Assembly: GCF_038050405.1 (NCBI RefSeq)
Contig: NZ_CP150900.1
Location: 744,001 to 808,000 of the forward strand
Source: Paraburkholderia sp. IMGN_8
GTDB taxonomy: Bacteria > Pseudomonadota > Gammaproteobacteria > Burkholderiales > Burkholderiaceae
Reading direction: 5' to 3'
Length of the DNA stretch: 64,000 bases
Shown piece by piece: positions 57,631-64,000 of the stretch; the stretch's first letter is position 1, and every line of letters starts with the position of its first letter. The position numbers were made by a program, and so were the translations under genes. The notes below the pieces were generated by a model. That model was not told the DNA's origin. It made no database searches and saw only the letters and a program-made list of their open reading frames with translations.

Positions 57631-58898
57631 TGTATAGACCGGGGACATGATTGACAAACGTGCGGAGACATCGTTGACACTTTATGGTCAGTGATTCTCG
57701 CTCCTCAGGTCAAGGGTGAGGATGCGGTGATGTGCAAACCAGAATTCAAATACGCCGTCTTCGCCCACCTTTGCGCGTGCCGCAACCGGCAGTCCATAAA
57801 GTGCGTTCGAGACCTTAAGTTTCCGTCCCTTAAAGCGTAGCTGGCCATCTGACCTGACTCGTAGCACCACGTCGTCCGGGCCGTATTCAGGCTCCTGCAG
57901 GATCGATGGATACGCCCGGGGGCTGGGCTTGTAACGGCTGACCGGCGTGTCCATGCCAATCGCCTCGTGCGGACGTTCGCAGTTATACACGGTGCGCCAG
58001 CGGTCCAGTTCCTGTTGCACGTGCTCCTGCGTAGCGAAGCTTCGTCCGTTCAGCACTTCAGCCTTCAACGTACGGTGAAACCGCTCATCCTTGCCATTGG
58101 TCTGCGGGTGATACGGCCGGCTGTAGCTGATACGGATACCCAGCCGGATCAGCCAGACGGCCAGCTCGGTAAGCTGCCCCGGACTGCTGGGCGAACCCCA
58201 CGGCGAGCCGTTATCGGTGTTGATGCGCAACGGCAGGCCGTAGTGCCCAAACGCCTCACGTAATCCCGCCTGCACGGTCGAGGTGTCCGTCGGCCCGCAG
58301 GCACGCAGCAGGATGCTGAAACGCGAGTGGTCGTCCAGCACCGTCAGGGGGCTGCAACGCTGCTTCTGGAGGGTATCGAAGTGACCCTTGAAATCCATCT
58401 GCCAGAGTACGTTGGGCTGCTCGTGTTCAAAGCGCTTCCACGGTTCGCTCATTGCTGAATCGGTCGGCAGGATCAGGTTATGCCGGTGCAGGATGTCGGT
58501 CACGGTGCTGGGCTGCGGCACCGCCTCAAAGCCCAGATCCTGCAGGCGCCGACTGATCTTGCGCCCGCCCCAGCGCGGATGGGCCTGGCGCAGCCGCACC
58601 ACTTCCTGCTCCATGGCAGCGGGAGTCTTCAAGGGGCTGGTGGCTGGGCGCCGTGATTGATCTGACAGCGCGTTCTCGCCACGCTTAAGCCATTTGTAGC
58701 CGGTCTGCCGGCTGATGTTGAAGCGCTGGCACAACTCGGTGATCGTCAGGGTGTCCTGACTGGCCAGATGAACAAATTCCTGTCGGAGGCTCATGGTGTC
58801 TCTTGCGTTCCAGGGCATGGTCGGGACCGGGCGTTTTAATACCCGGAAGTGTCAACCATGTCCCCGCACACCTGTCAGCTATGTCCCCGGTCTATACA
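57631..58898 (-). mobile_element. IS481-family insertion sequence, copy 2
   Basis: 1268 bp, same ends (TGTATAGACCGGGGACAT), same orientation and same transposase as copy 1. Flanked by CGGCGG at 57625-57630 and 58899-58904. The hairpin arms CTTACTTTCTTTG (57612-57624) and CAAAGAAAGTAAG (58905-58917) lie directly outside. Every stretch I compared with copy 1 was identical, whereas the flanks differ at many positions. Confidence 0.92.
57688..58818 (-). CDS. IS481-family transposase (copy 2)
   Basis: 376 aa, identical in protein sequence to the transposase at 5405-6535, including the DDE residues (WQMDFKGHF, INTDNGSPWG, GKDERFHRTLK). The frame is intact. Identity at this level means recent transposition or gene conversion. 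Confidence 0.93.
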   Translation of the reverse strand: MPWNARDTMSLRQEFVHLASQDTLTITELCQRFNISRQTGYKWLKRGENALSDQSRRPATSPLKTPAAMEQEVVRLRQAHPRWGGRKISRRLQDLGFEAVPQPSTVTDILHRHNLILPTDSAMSEPWKRFEHEQPNVLWQMDFKGHFDTLQKQRCSPLTVLDDHSRFSILLRACGPTDTSTVQAGLREAFGHYGLPLRINTDNGSPWGSPSSPGQLTELAVWLIRLGIRISYSRPYHPQTNGKDERFHRTLKAEVLNGRSFATQEHVQQELDRWRTVYNCERPHEAIGMDTPVSRYKPSPRAYPSILQEPEYGPDDVVLRVRSDGQLRFKGRKLKVSNALYGLPVAARAKVGEDGVFEFWFAHHRILTLDLRSENH

Positions 58899-59074
58899 CG
58901 GCGGCAAAGAAAGTAAGTGCCTGCCCCGCACAGGGGCGACGCTAATAAACCACTAAGAAAACAAGGAAAGACCAACACCGCAGGCACACAGACACAAGCG
59001 CCACGCAGGCAAAGAGACTAAAGAAAAGACCAACGCCGCAGGGCGTACAACCATACCGCCGCTAAAGGCAAAAA

Positions 59075-59821
59075 CTACTTCCTGAGCTCCGCGACAAAAT
59101 CATAGTAATCATTCCGACAGTAAGTATCGGTCAACTCAATCGCCCGCTGATCAGCGGTATAACCGATGCGGGTTATCAACAACAACGCCTCGTTAGGGGC
59201 AATACTCATTTGCTGTGCGATTTCCTCACTCGCATTCACCGCGCGGAAATGCTGCAGCGCACGGACAATCGACAACCCGCGATTCTCCAGATACGTATAC
59301 AAAGAGTCACCAATCGCCTGCGGATCAGGAATAACCGCCGCAGGAAAGGTGGAATTCTCCACAGCCATCACAATGCCGTCAGCCAACCGCAAGCGTCGCA
59401 GCCTGGTCACAGCCGCCGCAGGCGATAACCCAAGCTGAATCACCTCGTCCCGGTTAGCCGGCAGAATCTCTCGCGATAGCCACTTGGAGCTCGGCGTGAA
59501 ACCGCGCCGCCGCAACATCTCGCTAAAACTCGACAGCCGCGACAGCGGATCTTCATAGCGCGGTGTGATGAAACTCCCCGCACCCTGAGTGCGGCGGATC
59601 AAACCCTGCTCGACCAGCAAAGCAATCGCCTTGCGCGACGTGATCCGCGAGACGCCCAGCGCCTCGGATAGCACGCGCTCCGATGGCAGCGCCTCGCCAG
59701 CGTTCCAACGGTTCTCGTGAATCGCATTGCCGAGCTTGCGAGCAAGTTGCAAATATAGCGGCGTGTCGTTTTCCGGGTCCGGGCGCAGGTCGCGCCAGCG
59801 GTCTTCCGAGGCAGAGGTCAT
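59075..59821 (-). CDS. GntR/HutC-family transcriptional regulator
   Basis: 248 aa. N-terminal winged HTH (TPLYLQLARKLGNAIHENRW, LPSERVLSEALGVSRITSRK) and a UTRA effector domain (about 90-240; LQHFRAVNASEEIAQQM, ALLLITRIGYTADQRAIELT). UTRA regulators sense sugars, amino sugars or histidine derivatives. It is divergent from an aldo/keto reductase. ATG 59821 is chosen; the frame opens at 59917. Between them AAACT-n9-AGTTT (59923-59941) is a possible operator. Confidence 0.87.
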   Translation of the reverse strand: MTSASEDRWRDLRPDPENDTPLYLQLARKLGNAIHENRWNAGEALPSERVLSEALGVSRITSRKAIALLVEQGLIRRTQGAGSFITPRYEDPLSRLSSFSEMLRRRGFTPSSKWLSREILPANRDEVIQLGLSPAAAVTRLRRLRLADGIVMAVENSTFPAAVIPDPQAIGDSLYTYLENRGLSIVRALQHFRAVNASEEIAQQMSIAPNEALLLITRIGYTADQRAIELTDTYCRNDYYDFVAELRK

Positions 59822-60000
59822 GGGGCTCACGCAAGAAGGGCAAGCGGCAATTCTATGACATCGGCGCGCTCCGTTATAGCGGGCTTTTGCCTGGTGGCCG
59901 ATCCAATGCTCATTCAACAGCTAAACTCGTCACTAAAGTTTCCACTGAAATGGGCGGCGCACGCGCGTCACCGCACCGTCAGCCACCTCAAGGAGAAAGC

Positions 60001-60846
60001 ATGACGACCGATATCGCCACCGTGAGCTTGCCTGACGGCGAACGCATTCCGAAACTGGGGCAGGGCACGTGGGAGATGGGCGAGCAGCCTGCGCGGCGCG
60101 CCGCCGAAATCGCCGCGTTGCGCTGCGGCATCGAATTGGGTATGACGCTGATCGATTCGGCGGAGATGTACGGCGATGGCGCCACCGAATCGCTCGTCGG
60201 CGAAGCGCTCAGCGGCCTGCGCGATCAGGTGTTTCTCGTCAGCAAGGTGTATCCGCATAACGCCAGCCGGCGCGGCGTGATCGCGGCCTGCGAACAGAGT
60301 CTCAAGCGTTTGAAAACGGATCGGCTCGATCTGTACCTGTTGCACTGGCCCGGCTCGGTGCCGCTCGCGGAAACTGTCGAGGGCTTCGAGGCGCTGCGCC
60401 GTGCGGGCAAGATCCGGCATTGGGGCGTGAGCAACTTCGATACCGACGATATGGAAGAACTCGTGGCGACGCCGGGCGGCGAAGCTTGTGCGACCAATCA
60501 GATGCTCTACAACGTCGCGCGCCGCGGGCCGGAATTCGACTTGTTGCCGTGGCTCGCCGCACGCCATATGCCGGCGATGGCGTACAGCCCGGTCGATCAT
60601 GCACGCCTGCCGAAGCGCTCGCCGCTCGACGACATTGCCGACGCGCGCGGCGTCTCGGTGTTTCAGGTGGCGCTCGCGTGGGTCTTGCAGCAACCCGGCG
60701 TGTTCGCGATTCCGAAGGCGGCCCGCATCGAGCACGTGCGCGACAACCATCGCGCGTCGCAACTGCAACTCGGCGCCGATGAACACGCCGCCATCGACGC
60801 GTACTTCAAACCACCGCGCAGCAAGCGTCCATTGGAAATGCTGTAA
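60001..60846 (+). CDS. Aldo/keto reductase
   Basis: 281-aa AKR with a TIM-barrel fold. Tyr in IDSAEMYGDGATESLVGEAL, Lys in VFLVSKVYPHNA and His in LYLLHWPGSVPLAE form the catalytic tetrad with the early Asp. RHWGVSNFD and FAIPKAARIEHV bind cofactor (NADPH likely). CAAGGAGAAAGC precedes the ATG at 60001. It may be controlled by the divergent GntR gene. The substrate is unknown. Confidence 0.9.
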   Translation: MTTDIATVSLPDGERIPKLGQGTWEMGEQPARRAAEIAALRCGIELGMTLIDSAEMYGDGATESLVGEALSGLRDQVFLVSKVYPHNASRRGVIAACEQSLKRLKTDRLDLYLLHWPGSVPLAETVEGFEALRRAGKIRHWGVSNFDTDDMEELVATPGGEACATNQMLYNVARRGPEFDLLPWLAARHMPAMAYSPVDHARLPKRSPLDDIADARGVSVFQVALAWVLQQPGVFAIPKAARIEHVRDNHRASQLQLGADEHAAIDAYFKPPRSKRPLEML

Positions 60847-60912
60847 GCCGAGCGGCGGCCGTCATCGAAACGCAGGCGGCCATTTGCGGCGCCTCGACTC
60901 GTTGTGCCAGCG

Positions 60913-61377
60913 TCAGTTGCAGCCGTGGTGCATGTGCACGGAACCTAGTACGGCGACCTCCGCGGGGGTGTGCTTGAGCGAATCTTCGTTGACCTGGGCG
61001 GCATCGGCGACGAACTCATCGACGATCGACGACACCTGCGTGCTGCGCAGACACAGCGACACCCGTTGCGTTTCGTTAGCCGGCAGCGACGCGCGCTGTC
61101 CGAGGAACAGCACGCCGTACTGATAGCCGTGGATGATGCCGCGAATCGCGCCGACGCATTGGCCCTGCGCGACATTGTCGTTTTTCTGCTTGCAAGTCTG
61201 CGCGAGCGAGTAGGCGGAGAAGGTCGGATCGACCGGCGGCGCGGCTTGCGACAGCGTTTGAGGCCGCATTTGCGCCGATGTTTGCGCATGAGCGAGCGAT
61301 GCGAGGCCGAGGGCGGCGACCATTAGCAGGCCGGCTGCTGCTGTGCGCGCTGCGGAGTGGGGGAGGTTTCGTTGCAT
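60913..61377 (-). CDS. Secreted Rap1a/Tai-like protein
   Basis: 154 aa. A Sec signal peptide ends near LASLAHAQ. The mature part has a Rap1a/Tai layout: LAQTCKQKND, GQCVGAIRGIIHGYQYGV, VSLCLRSTQVSSIVDEFVAD, TPAEVAVLGSV and a C-terminal HHGC, giving four cysteines spaced like type VI amidase immunity proteins. No toxin or T6SS gene is nearby. A hairpin (61389-61417) overlaps its ribosome site. The family assignment is by motif spacing only. Confidence 0.6.
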   Translation of the reverse strand: MQRNLPHSAARTAAAGLLMVAALGLASLAHAQTSAQMRPQTLSQAAPPVDPTFSAYSLAQTCKQKNDNVAQGQCVGAIRGIIHGYQYGVLFLGQRASLPANETQRVSLCLRSTQVSSIVDEFVADAAQVNEDSLKHTPAEVAVLGSVHMHHGCN

Positions 61378-61683
61378 GTTGTAGGGCCCTCATATCGAAC
61401 GTTGAACTTGATATGAGGCAATCGCCGCGGTTTGGTTCCAGCCGCGCCACGCAGCGATCGATTGTTTTGCTCTTAAGCGCGCGAGAGAGGTGATGGGTTG
61501 CCGTTCTAGCCGGCTTCCCTGTGCCGCTGTTCGCTGGCGAACACGACCGGTCTCGGGCGGTGACGCTCGACCGGGGGATCGAGACATCACCGCCGATGCC
61601 GGCGGGCTGCAGCCAGAATGCCGGAGTGTGTCATGAGCGACGGGTAGGGCGCGGGGCCGCCCTACCTGTGGAACGAATGACTG
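61378..61683. other. 306-bp gap between the Gly/Ser repeat gene and the Rap1a-like gene
   Basis: Contains the hairpin listed separately. Otherwise nothing recognisable; the upstream promoter of the Rap1a-like gene must lie here. Confidence 0.3.
61389..61417 (-). promoter_or_regulatory. 5' hairpin over the ribosome site of the Rap1a-like gene
   Basis: CTCATATC (61389-61396) and GATATGAG (61410-61417) form a perfect 8-bp stem with a 13-base loop. On the minus strand the GAG of the GAGGG ribosome site lies in the stem, 12 bases from the ATG, so the hairpin could limit translation. Confidence 0.45.
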
Positions 61684-62835
61684 CTAGTGTCCGTTCCCGC
61701 CGCCATTGCCACCACCGTTACCACTGCCGCCCTTGCCTCCGTGACCGCCGCCGAAGCCTCCGCCAAAGCCCCCGCCAAAACCGCCACCGAAGCCGCCGCC
61801 AAACCCACCACCGAAGCCACCACCAAACCCACCGCCCTTCCCACCGCCGTTAGCGCCACCGCCGCAACCGCAGCCACCGTTTCCGCCGCCGCTGCTTCCG
61901 CCGCCGCTGCTTCCGCCGCCGCTGCTTCCGCCGCCGCTGCTTCCGCCGCCGCTGCTTCCGCCGCCGCTGCTTCCGCCGCCGCTGCTTCCGCCGCCGCTGC
62001 TTCCGCCGCCGCTGCTTCCGCCGCCGCTGCTTCCGCCGCCGCTGCTTCCGCCGCCGCTGCTTCCGCCGCTGCTTCCGCCGCCGCTGCTTCCGCCGCCGCT
62101 GCTTCCGCCGCCGCTGCTTCCGCCGCCGCTGCTTCCGCCGCCGCTGCTTCCGCCGCCGCTGCTTCCGCCGCCGCTGCTTCCGCCGCCGCTGCTTCCGCCG
62201 CCGCTGCTTCCGCCGCCGCTGCTTCCGCCGCCGCTGCTTCCGCCGCCGCTGCTTCCGCCGCCGCTGCTTCCGCCGCCGCTGCTTCCGCCGCCGCTGCTTC
62301 CGCCGCCGCTGCTTCCGCCGCCGCTGCTTCCGCCGCCGCTGCTTCCGCCGCCGCTGCTTCCACCGCCGCTGTTTCCGCCACCACCGCCCTTACCGCCCTT
62401 ACCGCCGCCGGAGTTTCCGCTACTCGAGCCTGCCGCGCCGCCAGCACCATTGCCGCTCGCGCCCGCGCTACTGTTGCCCGAACTCGCCGCCCCGTTGCTG
62501 CCGCTCCCGCCGGCACGCTGCCCACATGCGGCGTTGTTCGGGCCGGTGCAGTCGCGCGGCTGAAAGACGGTGGCCGCATCGTCCGCAGCGGCTATTTCAC
62601 CGGGCGCTACACCGGCGGCCACTGCGCCCGCCGCCGACCCGTCGTCCTGCCCGAGCTGTGTCGCACCAAGCGCACCGCTGGCGGGCAGCGGCGCCTCGGC
62701 AAGCACAATCCACTTGGGGATCACATCGGTAGAAGCCGAATGCGCAACCTGGGTCATCAGCAAAGCCACGCCGGCCACAATCGCTGCACCCCGTACAACT
62801 CTGCAGTAGTACTGATTGAATGATTTGTTTTTCAT
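61684..62835 (-). CDS. Secreted Gly/Ser-rich tandem-repeat protein
   Basis: 383 aa. N-terminal signal region MKNKSFNQYYCRVV then a hydrophobic segment ending VAHSAST. A short acidic/Ala region includes FQPRDCTGPNNAACGQ (two cysteines). From about 190 the chain is GGGSS repeated ~31 times, then GGCGCGGGANGGG and GGGF repeats, ending with NGGGNGGGNGH. GGGGAGAGA precedes ATG 62835. It looks like an exported flexible or adhesive protein; no known family is recognised. Confidence 0.7.
   Translation of the reverse strand: MKNKSFNQYYCRVVRGAAIVAGVALLMTQVAHSASTDVIPKWIVLAEAPLPASGALGATQLGQDDGSAAGAVAAGVAPGEIAAADDAATVFQPRDCTGPNNAACGQRAGGSGSNGAASSGNSSAGASGNGAGGAAGSSSGNSGGGKGGKGGGGGNSGGGSSGGGSSGGGSSGGGSSGGGSSGGGSSGGGSSGGGSSGGGSSGGGSSGGGSSGGGSSGGGSSGGGSSGGGSSGGGSSGGGSSGGGSSGGGSSGGGSSGGSSGGGSSGGGSSGGGSSGGGSSGGGSSGGGSSGGGSSGGGSSGGGSSGGGSSGGGSSGGGNGGCGCGGGANGGGKGGGFGGGFGGGFGGGFGGGFGGGFGGGFGGGHGGKGGSGNGGGNGGGNGH
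61891..62367 (-). repeat. 15-bp tandem repeat encoding (GGGSS)n
   Basis: Unit GCTGCTTCCGCCGCC on the plus strand. Counting along the sequence gives about 31 units at 61891-62352, one of which is 12 bp (62056-62067), then one variant unit (62353-62367). Units are otherwise identical, so the array is recently expanded and prone to length change in frame. Confidence 0.9.
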
Positions 62836-63242
62836 CACATCTCTCCCCGAGGGAACACAGGCGCCTCGTTGCCACCATCTCTCACGCTGGTTTATCAGCG
62901 GCGGGCCTGTCTGGGCGCGGGCCTCGTCGCCCCCCTCGAGTTTGTTGCGCAGATGCCGGTACAACACCCTCACTGTCTTCCCGGCTGTGTAGCCGGTGCG
63001 CCTATATGCGCTTCAGCGGTTTCGCGTCGATGCGCACAATCGTGCCTCGCCGCGCGGATGAGCATGTGGCAGCCGCGTTCCCGATTCCTTGGTCTTCAGT
63101 GTCTGGACCCACACTTAGCGATATCCATGCCATTGCCCGCGGAGCCTTGCGGCATGTGGCACTGGAGAGGGCGATCCGATGCGCGCGGGAAAAAAACGCA
63201 AGAAAACGTTTCGGCGATGAAACGAGCAGTAAGAAAGGCGCG
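62836..63242. other. 407-bp gap upstream of the Gly/Ser repeat gene
   Basis: Promoter region of the repeat protein must be here. An open frame crosses it on the plus strand but has no family-like residues and no ribosome site. Nothing else seen. Confidence 0.3.
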
Positions 63243-64000
63243 TTATTCGTTGCGCGCGGCGTTTTCCGGCGCCTGGCCGGTGGCCTTGCCGTCGTCGTCG
63301 AGGATGACCGATTGCAGCACGCGCAATTCATCGACGGGGATATGGCAGCGGATCCGATGAACGGCCGGCCGGCCAGCGTCATGGGCGTCGACATCGGCTT
63401 CGCGGAACGGCGGATCTTGCTGCTCGCAGATCGCCCCGAGCTTGCGCGGGCAACGCGTATGGAACACGCAGCCGGACGGCGGCGATGCCGGGCTCGGCAG
63501 ATCGCCCGATAAGCGTATGCGTGCTTTGCTGTCGTGGGCGTCGAGCGTCGGTACCGACGATAAAAGCGCTTCGGTATAAGGATGATGCGGTCCGTCGAAC
63601 ACGGCGGCGGCAGGCCCGATTTCCAGCAGCCTGCCGAGGTACAGCACCGCGATGCGATCCGACAGATAGCGCACCACATTCAGATCGTGAGAGATGAATA
63701 CGTAGCTCACGCCGCGCTCGCGTTGCAGATCGGCGAGCAGGTTCAGAATCGCGGCTTGCACGGAGACGTCGAGCGCGGAAGTCGGTTCGTCGCAGACCAC
63801 CACGCGCGGTTCGCCGGCGAACGCACGCGCAATCGCCACACGCTGCTTGAGTCCGCCTGACAGTTGCCGCGTGCGCGAGCCGAGATAGCGTTCGGGCAAA
63901 CGTACGGCGGCCGTCAACGTGGCGAGCCGCTCGTCGATAGCAGGGCCGCGCAACGCGGTGAGGCGCGAGAGCGCGCGGCCGATCAGCCGCTTCACCGAAT
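63243..64000 (-). CDS. Oligopeptide/dipeptide ABC transporter ATPase, C-terminal part (partial)
   Basis: The gene enters from beyond the window end, and about 252 codons are visible. ABC signature RQLSGGLKQRVAIARAFAGE, Walker B VVVCDEPTSALDVSVQ, H-loop VFISHDLNVV. The C-terminal oligo_HPY zone follows: HHPYTEALLSSVP, GCVFHTRCPRK with CEQQDPPF. It is a DppD/DppF/GsiA-type protein, or the second half of a fused double ATPase such as GsiA. The Walker A lies outside the window. Confidence 0.9.
   Translation of the reverse strand, partial: SVKRLIGRALSRLTALRGPAIDERLATLTAAVRLPERYLGSRTRQLSGGLKQRVAIARAFAGEPRVVVCDEPTSALDVSVQAAILNLLADLQRERGVSYVFISHDLNVVRYLSDRIAVLYLGRLLEIGPAAAVFDGPHHPYTEALLSSVPTLDAHDSKARIRLSGDLPSPASPPSGCVFHTRCPRKLGAICEQQDPPFREADVDAHDAGRPAVHRIRCHIPVDELRVLQSVILDDDGKATGQAPENAARNE

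Larger units (their letters stand above)
56857..59072. repeat. Large inverted-repeat element B, interrupted by IS copy 2
   Basis: This occupies the gap between the convergent CoA-transferase and GntR genes. Left arm about 56857-57175; right arm about 57455-57630, continued at 58899-59072. It shares the same blocks as element A, with point differences. One hairpin in the left arm is intact but has a 33-base loop (arms 56958-56970 and 57004-57016). The right-arm hairpin holds the IS. The middle (57180-57455) differs in sequence from that of element A. No coding signal. Confidence 0.8.

Noticed and set aside
61891..62367. Possible CRISPR or minisatellite array
   Set aside because: There are no spacers; units are contiguous 15-bp coding repeats in frame with a protein.
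61662..62579. AEAAA-repeat frame on the minus strand
   Set aside because: Same array in another frame, and it lacks the signal peptide and ribosome site of the 61684-62835 gene.
61687..62823. Long Ala/Ser-rich open frame on the plus strand, antisense to the Gly/Ser protein
   Set aside because: It is the complement reading of the 15-bp array, which is open in several frames. There is no ribosome site or signal peptide, unlike the minus-strand frame.
62820..63512. 230-codon frame covering the gap before the ABC ATPase
   Set aside because: Its C-terminal half is antisense to the real ATPase gene and the rest has no family-like residues.

Overview
The window reads as chromosomal DNA from a high-GC betaproteobacterium of the Burkholderia/Paraburkholderia type. 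This is inferred from protein sequences and gene order: kynBUA with a divergent Lrp-type regulator, lpxK-ycaR-kdsB-adk, ogt-xerD, tsaE-amiC next to queG, and argG-argF. It is mostly core genome, with two IS insertions and several accessory patches. I saw no rRNA, tRNA or CRISPR array.

Layout. 1-4568: 3' end of a sugar/polyol catabolic operon (ribose-type ABC ATPase and permease, zinc alcohol dehydrogenase, FGGY kinase, L-xylulose-reductase-like SDR). 4569-6794: a large inverted-repeat element carrying IS copy 1. 6795-10816: kynurenine pathway (kynBUA, kynR) and a flavin reductase. 11098-19265: msrA, DUF72, cfa, pdxH, tcdA, a YbbN-type thioredoxin, pirin, EamA transporter. 19361-29023: amiC, tsaE, queG, ogt, xerD, acyl-CoA synthetase, ybaK, plsY, yajQ, murB. 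29198-42569: argG, argF, rpsT, murJ, adk, kdsB, ycaR, lpxK, xseA, sodB. 42977-56854: accessory genes, namely a PAP2 lipoprotein with an autotransporter-type tail, a LysR remnant, a NYN-LOTUS protein, a second-type ClpP, an ECF sigma with a C-terminal extension, a degenerate EAL protein, an MFS pump, a MocR regulator with DUF2917, and an HTH-citrate synthase fusion divergent from an unusual class III CoA-transferase. 56855-59074: a second inverted-repeat element with IS copy 2. 59075-64000: GntR regulator, aldo/keto reductase, Rap1a/Tai-like secreted protein, a Gly/Ser repeat protein, and a truncated oligopeptide ABC ATPase.

The most unusual structure is the pair of inverted-repeat elements. 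Each fills the whole gap between two convergent genes. Each contains copies of a hairpin with 13-15 bp arms built on CTTACTTTCTTTG/CAAAGAAAGTAAG. In both, a 1268-bp IS481-type element sits exactly in the loop of the right-arm hairpin and duplicates the CGGCGG loop. The two IS copies look identical while the surrounding repeats have diverged, so the IS probably targets this hairpin or was copied between the loci by gene conversion. Other points worth following are the HTH-citrate synthase/CoA-transferase pair with its AATCAA/TTGATT operator array, the orphan Rap1a/Tai protein, and the 31-unit (GGGSS)n secreted protein.
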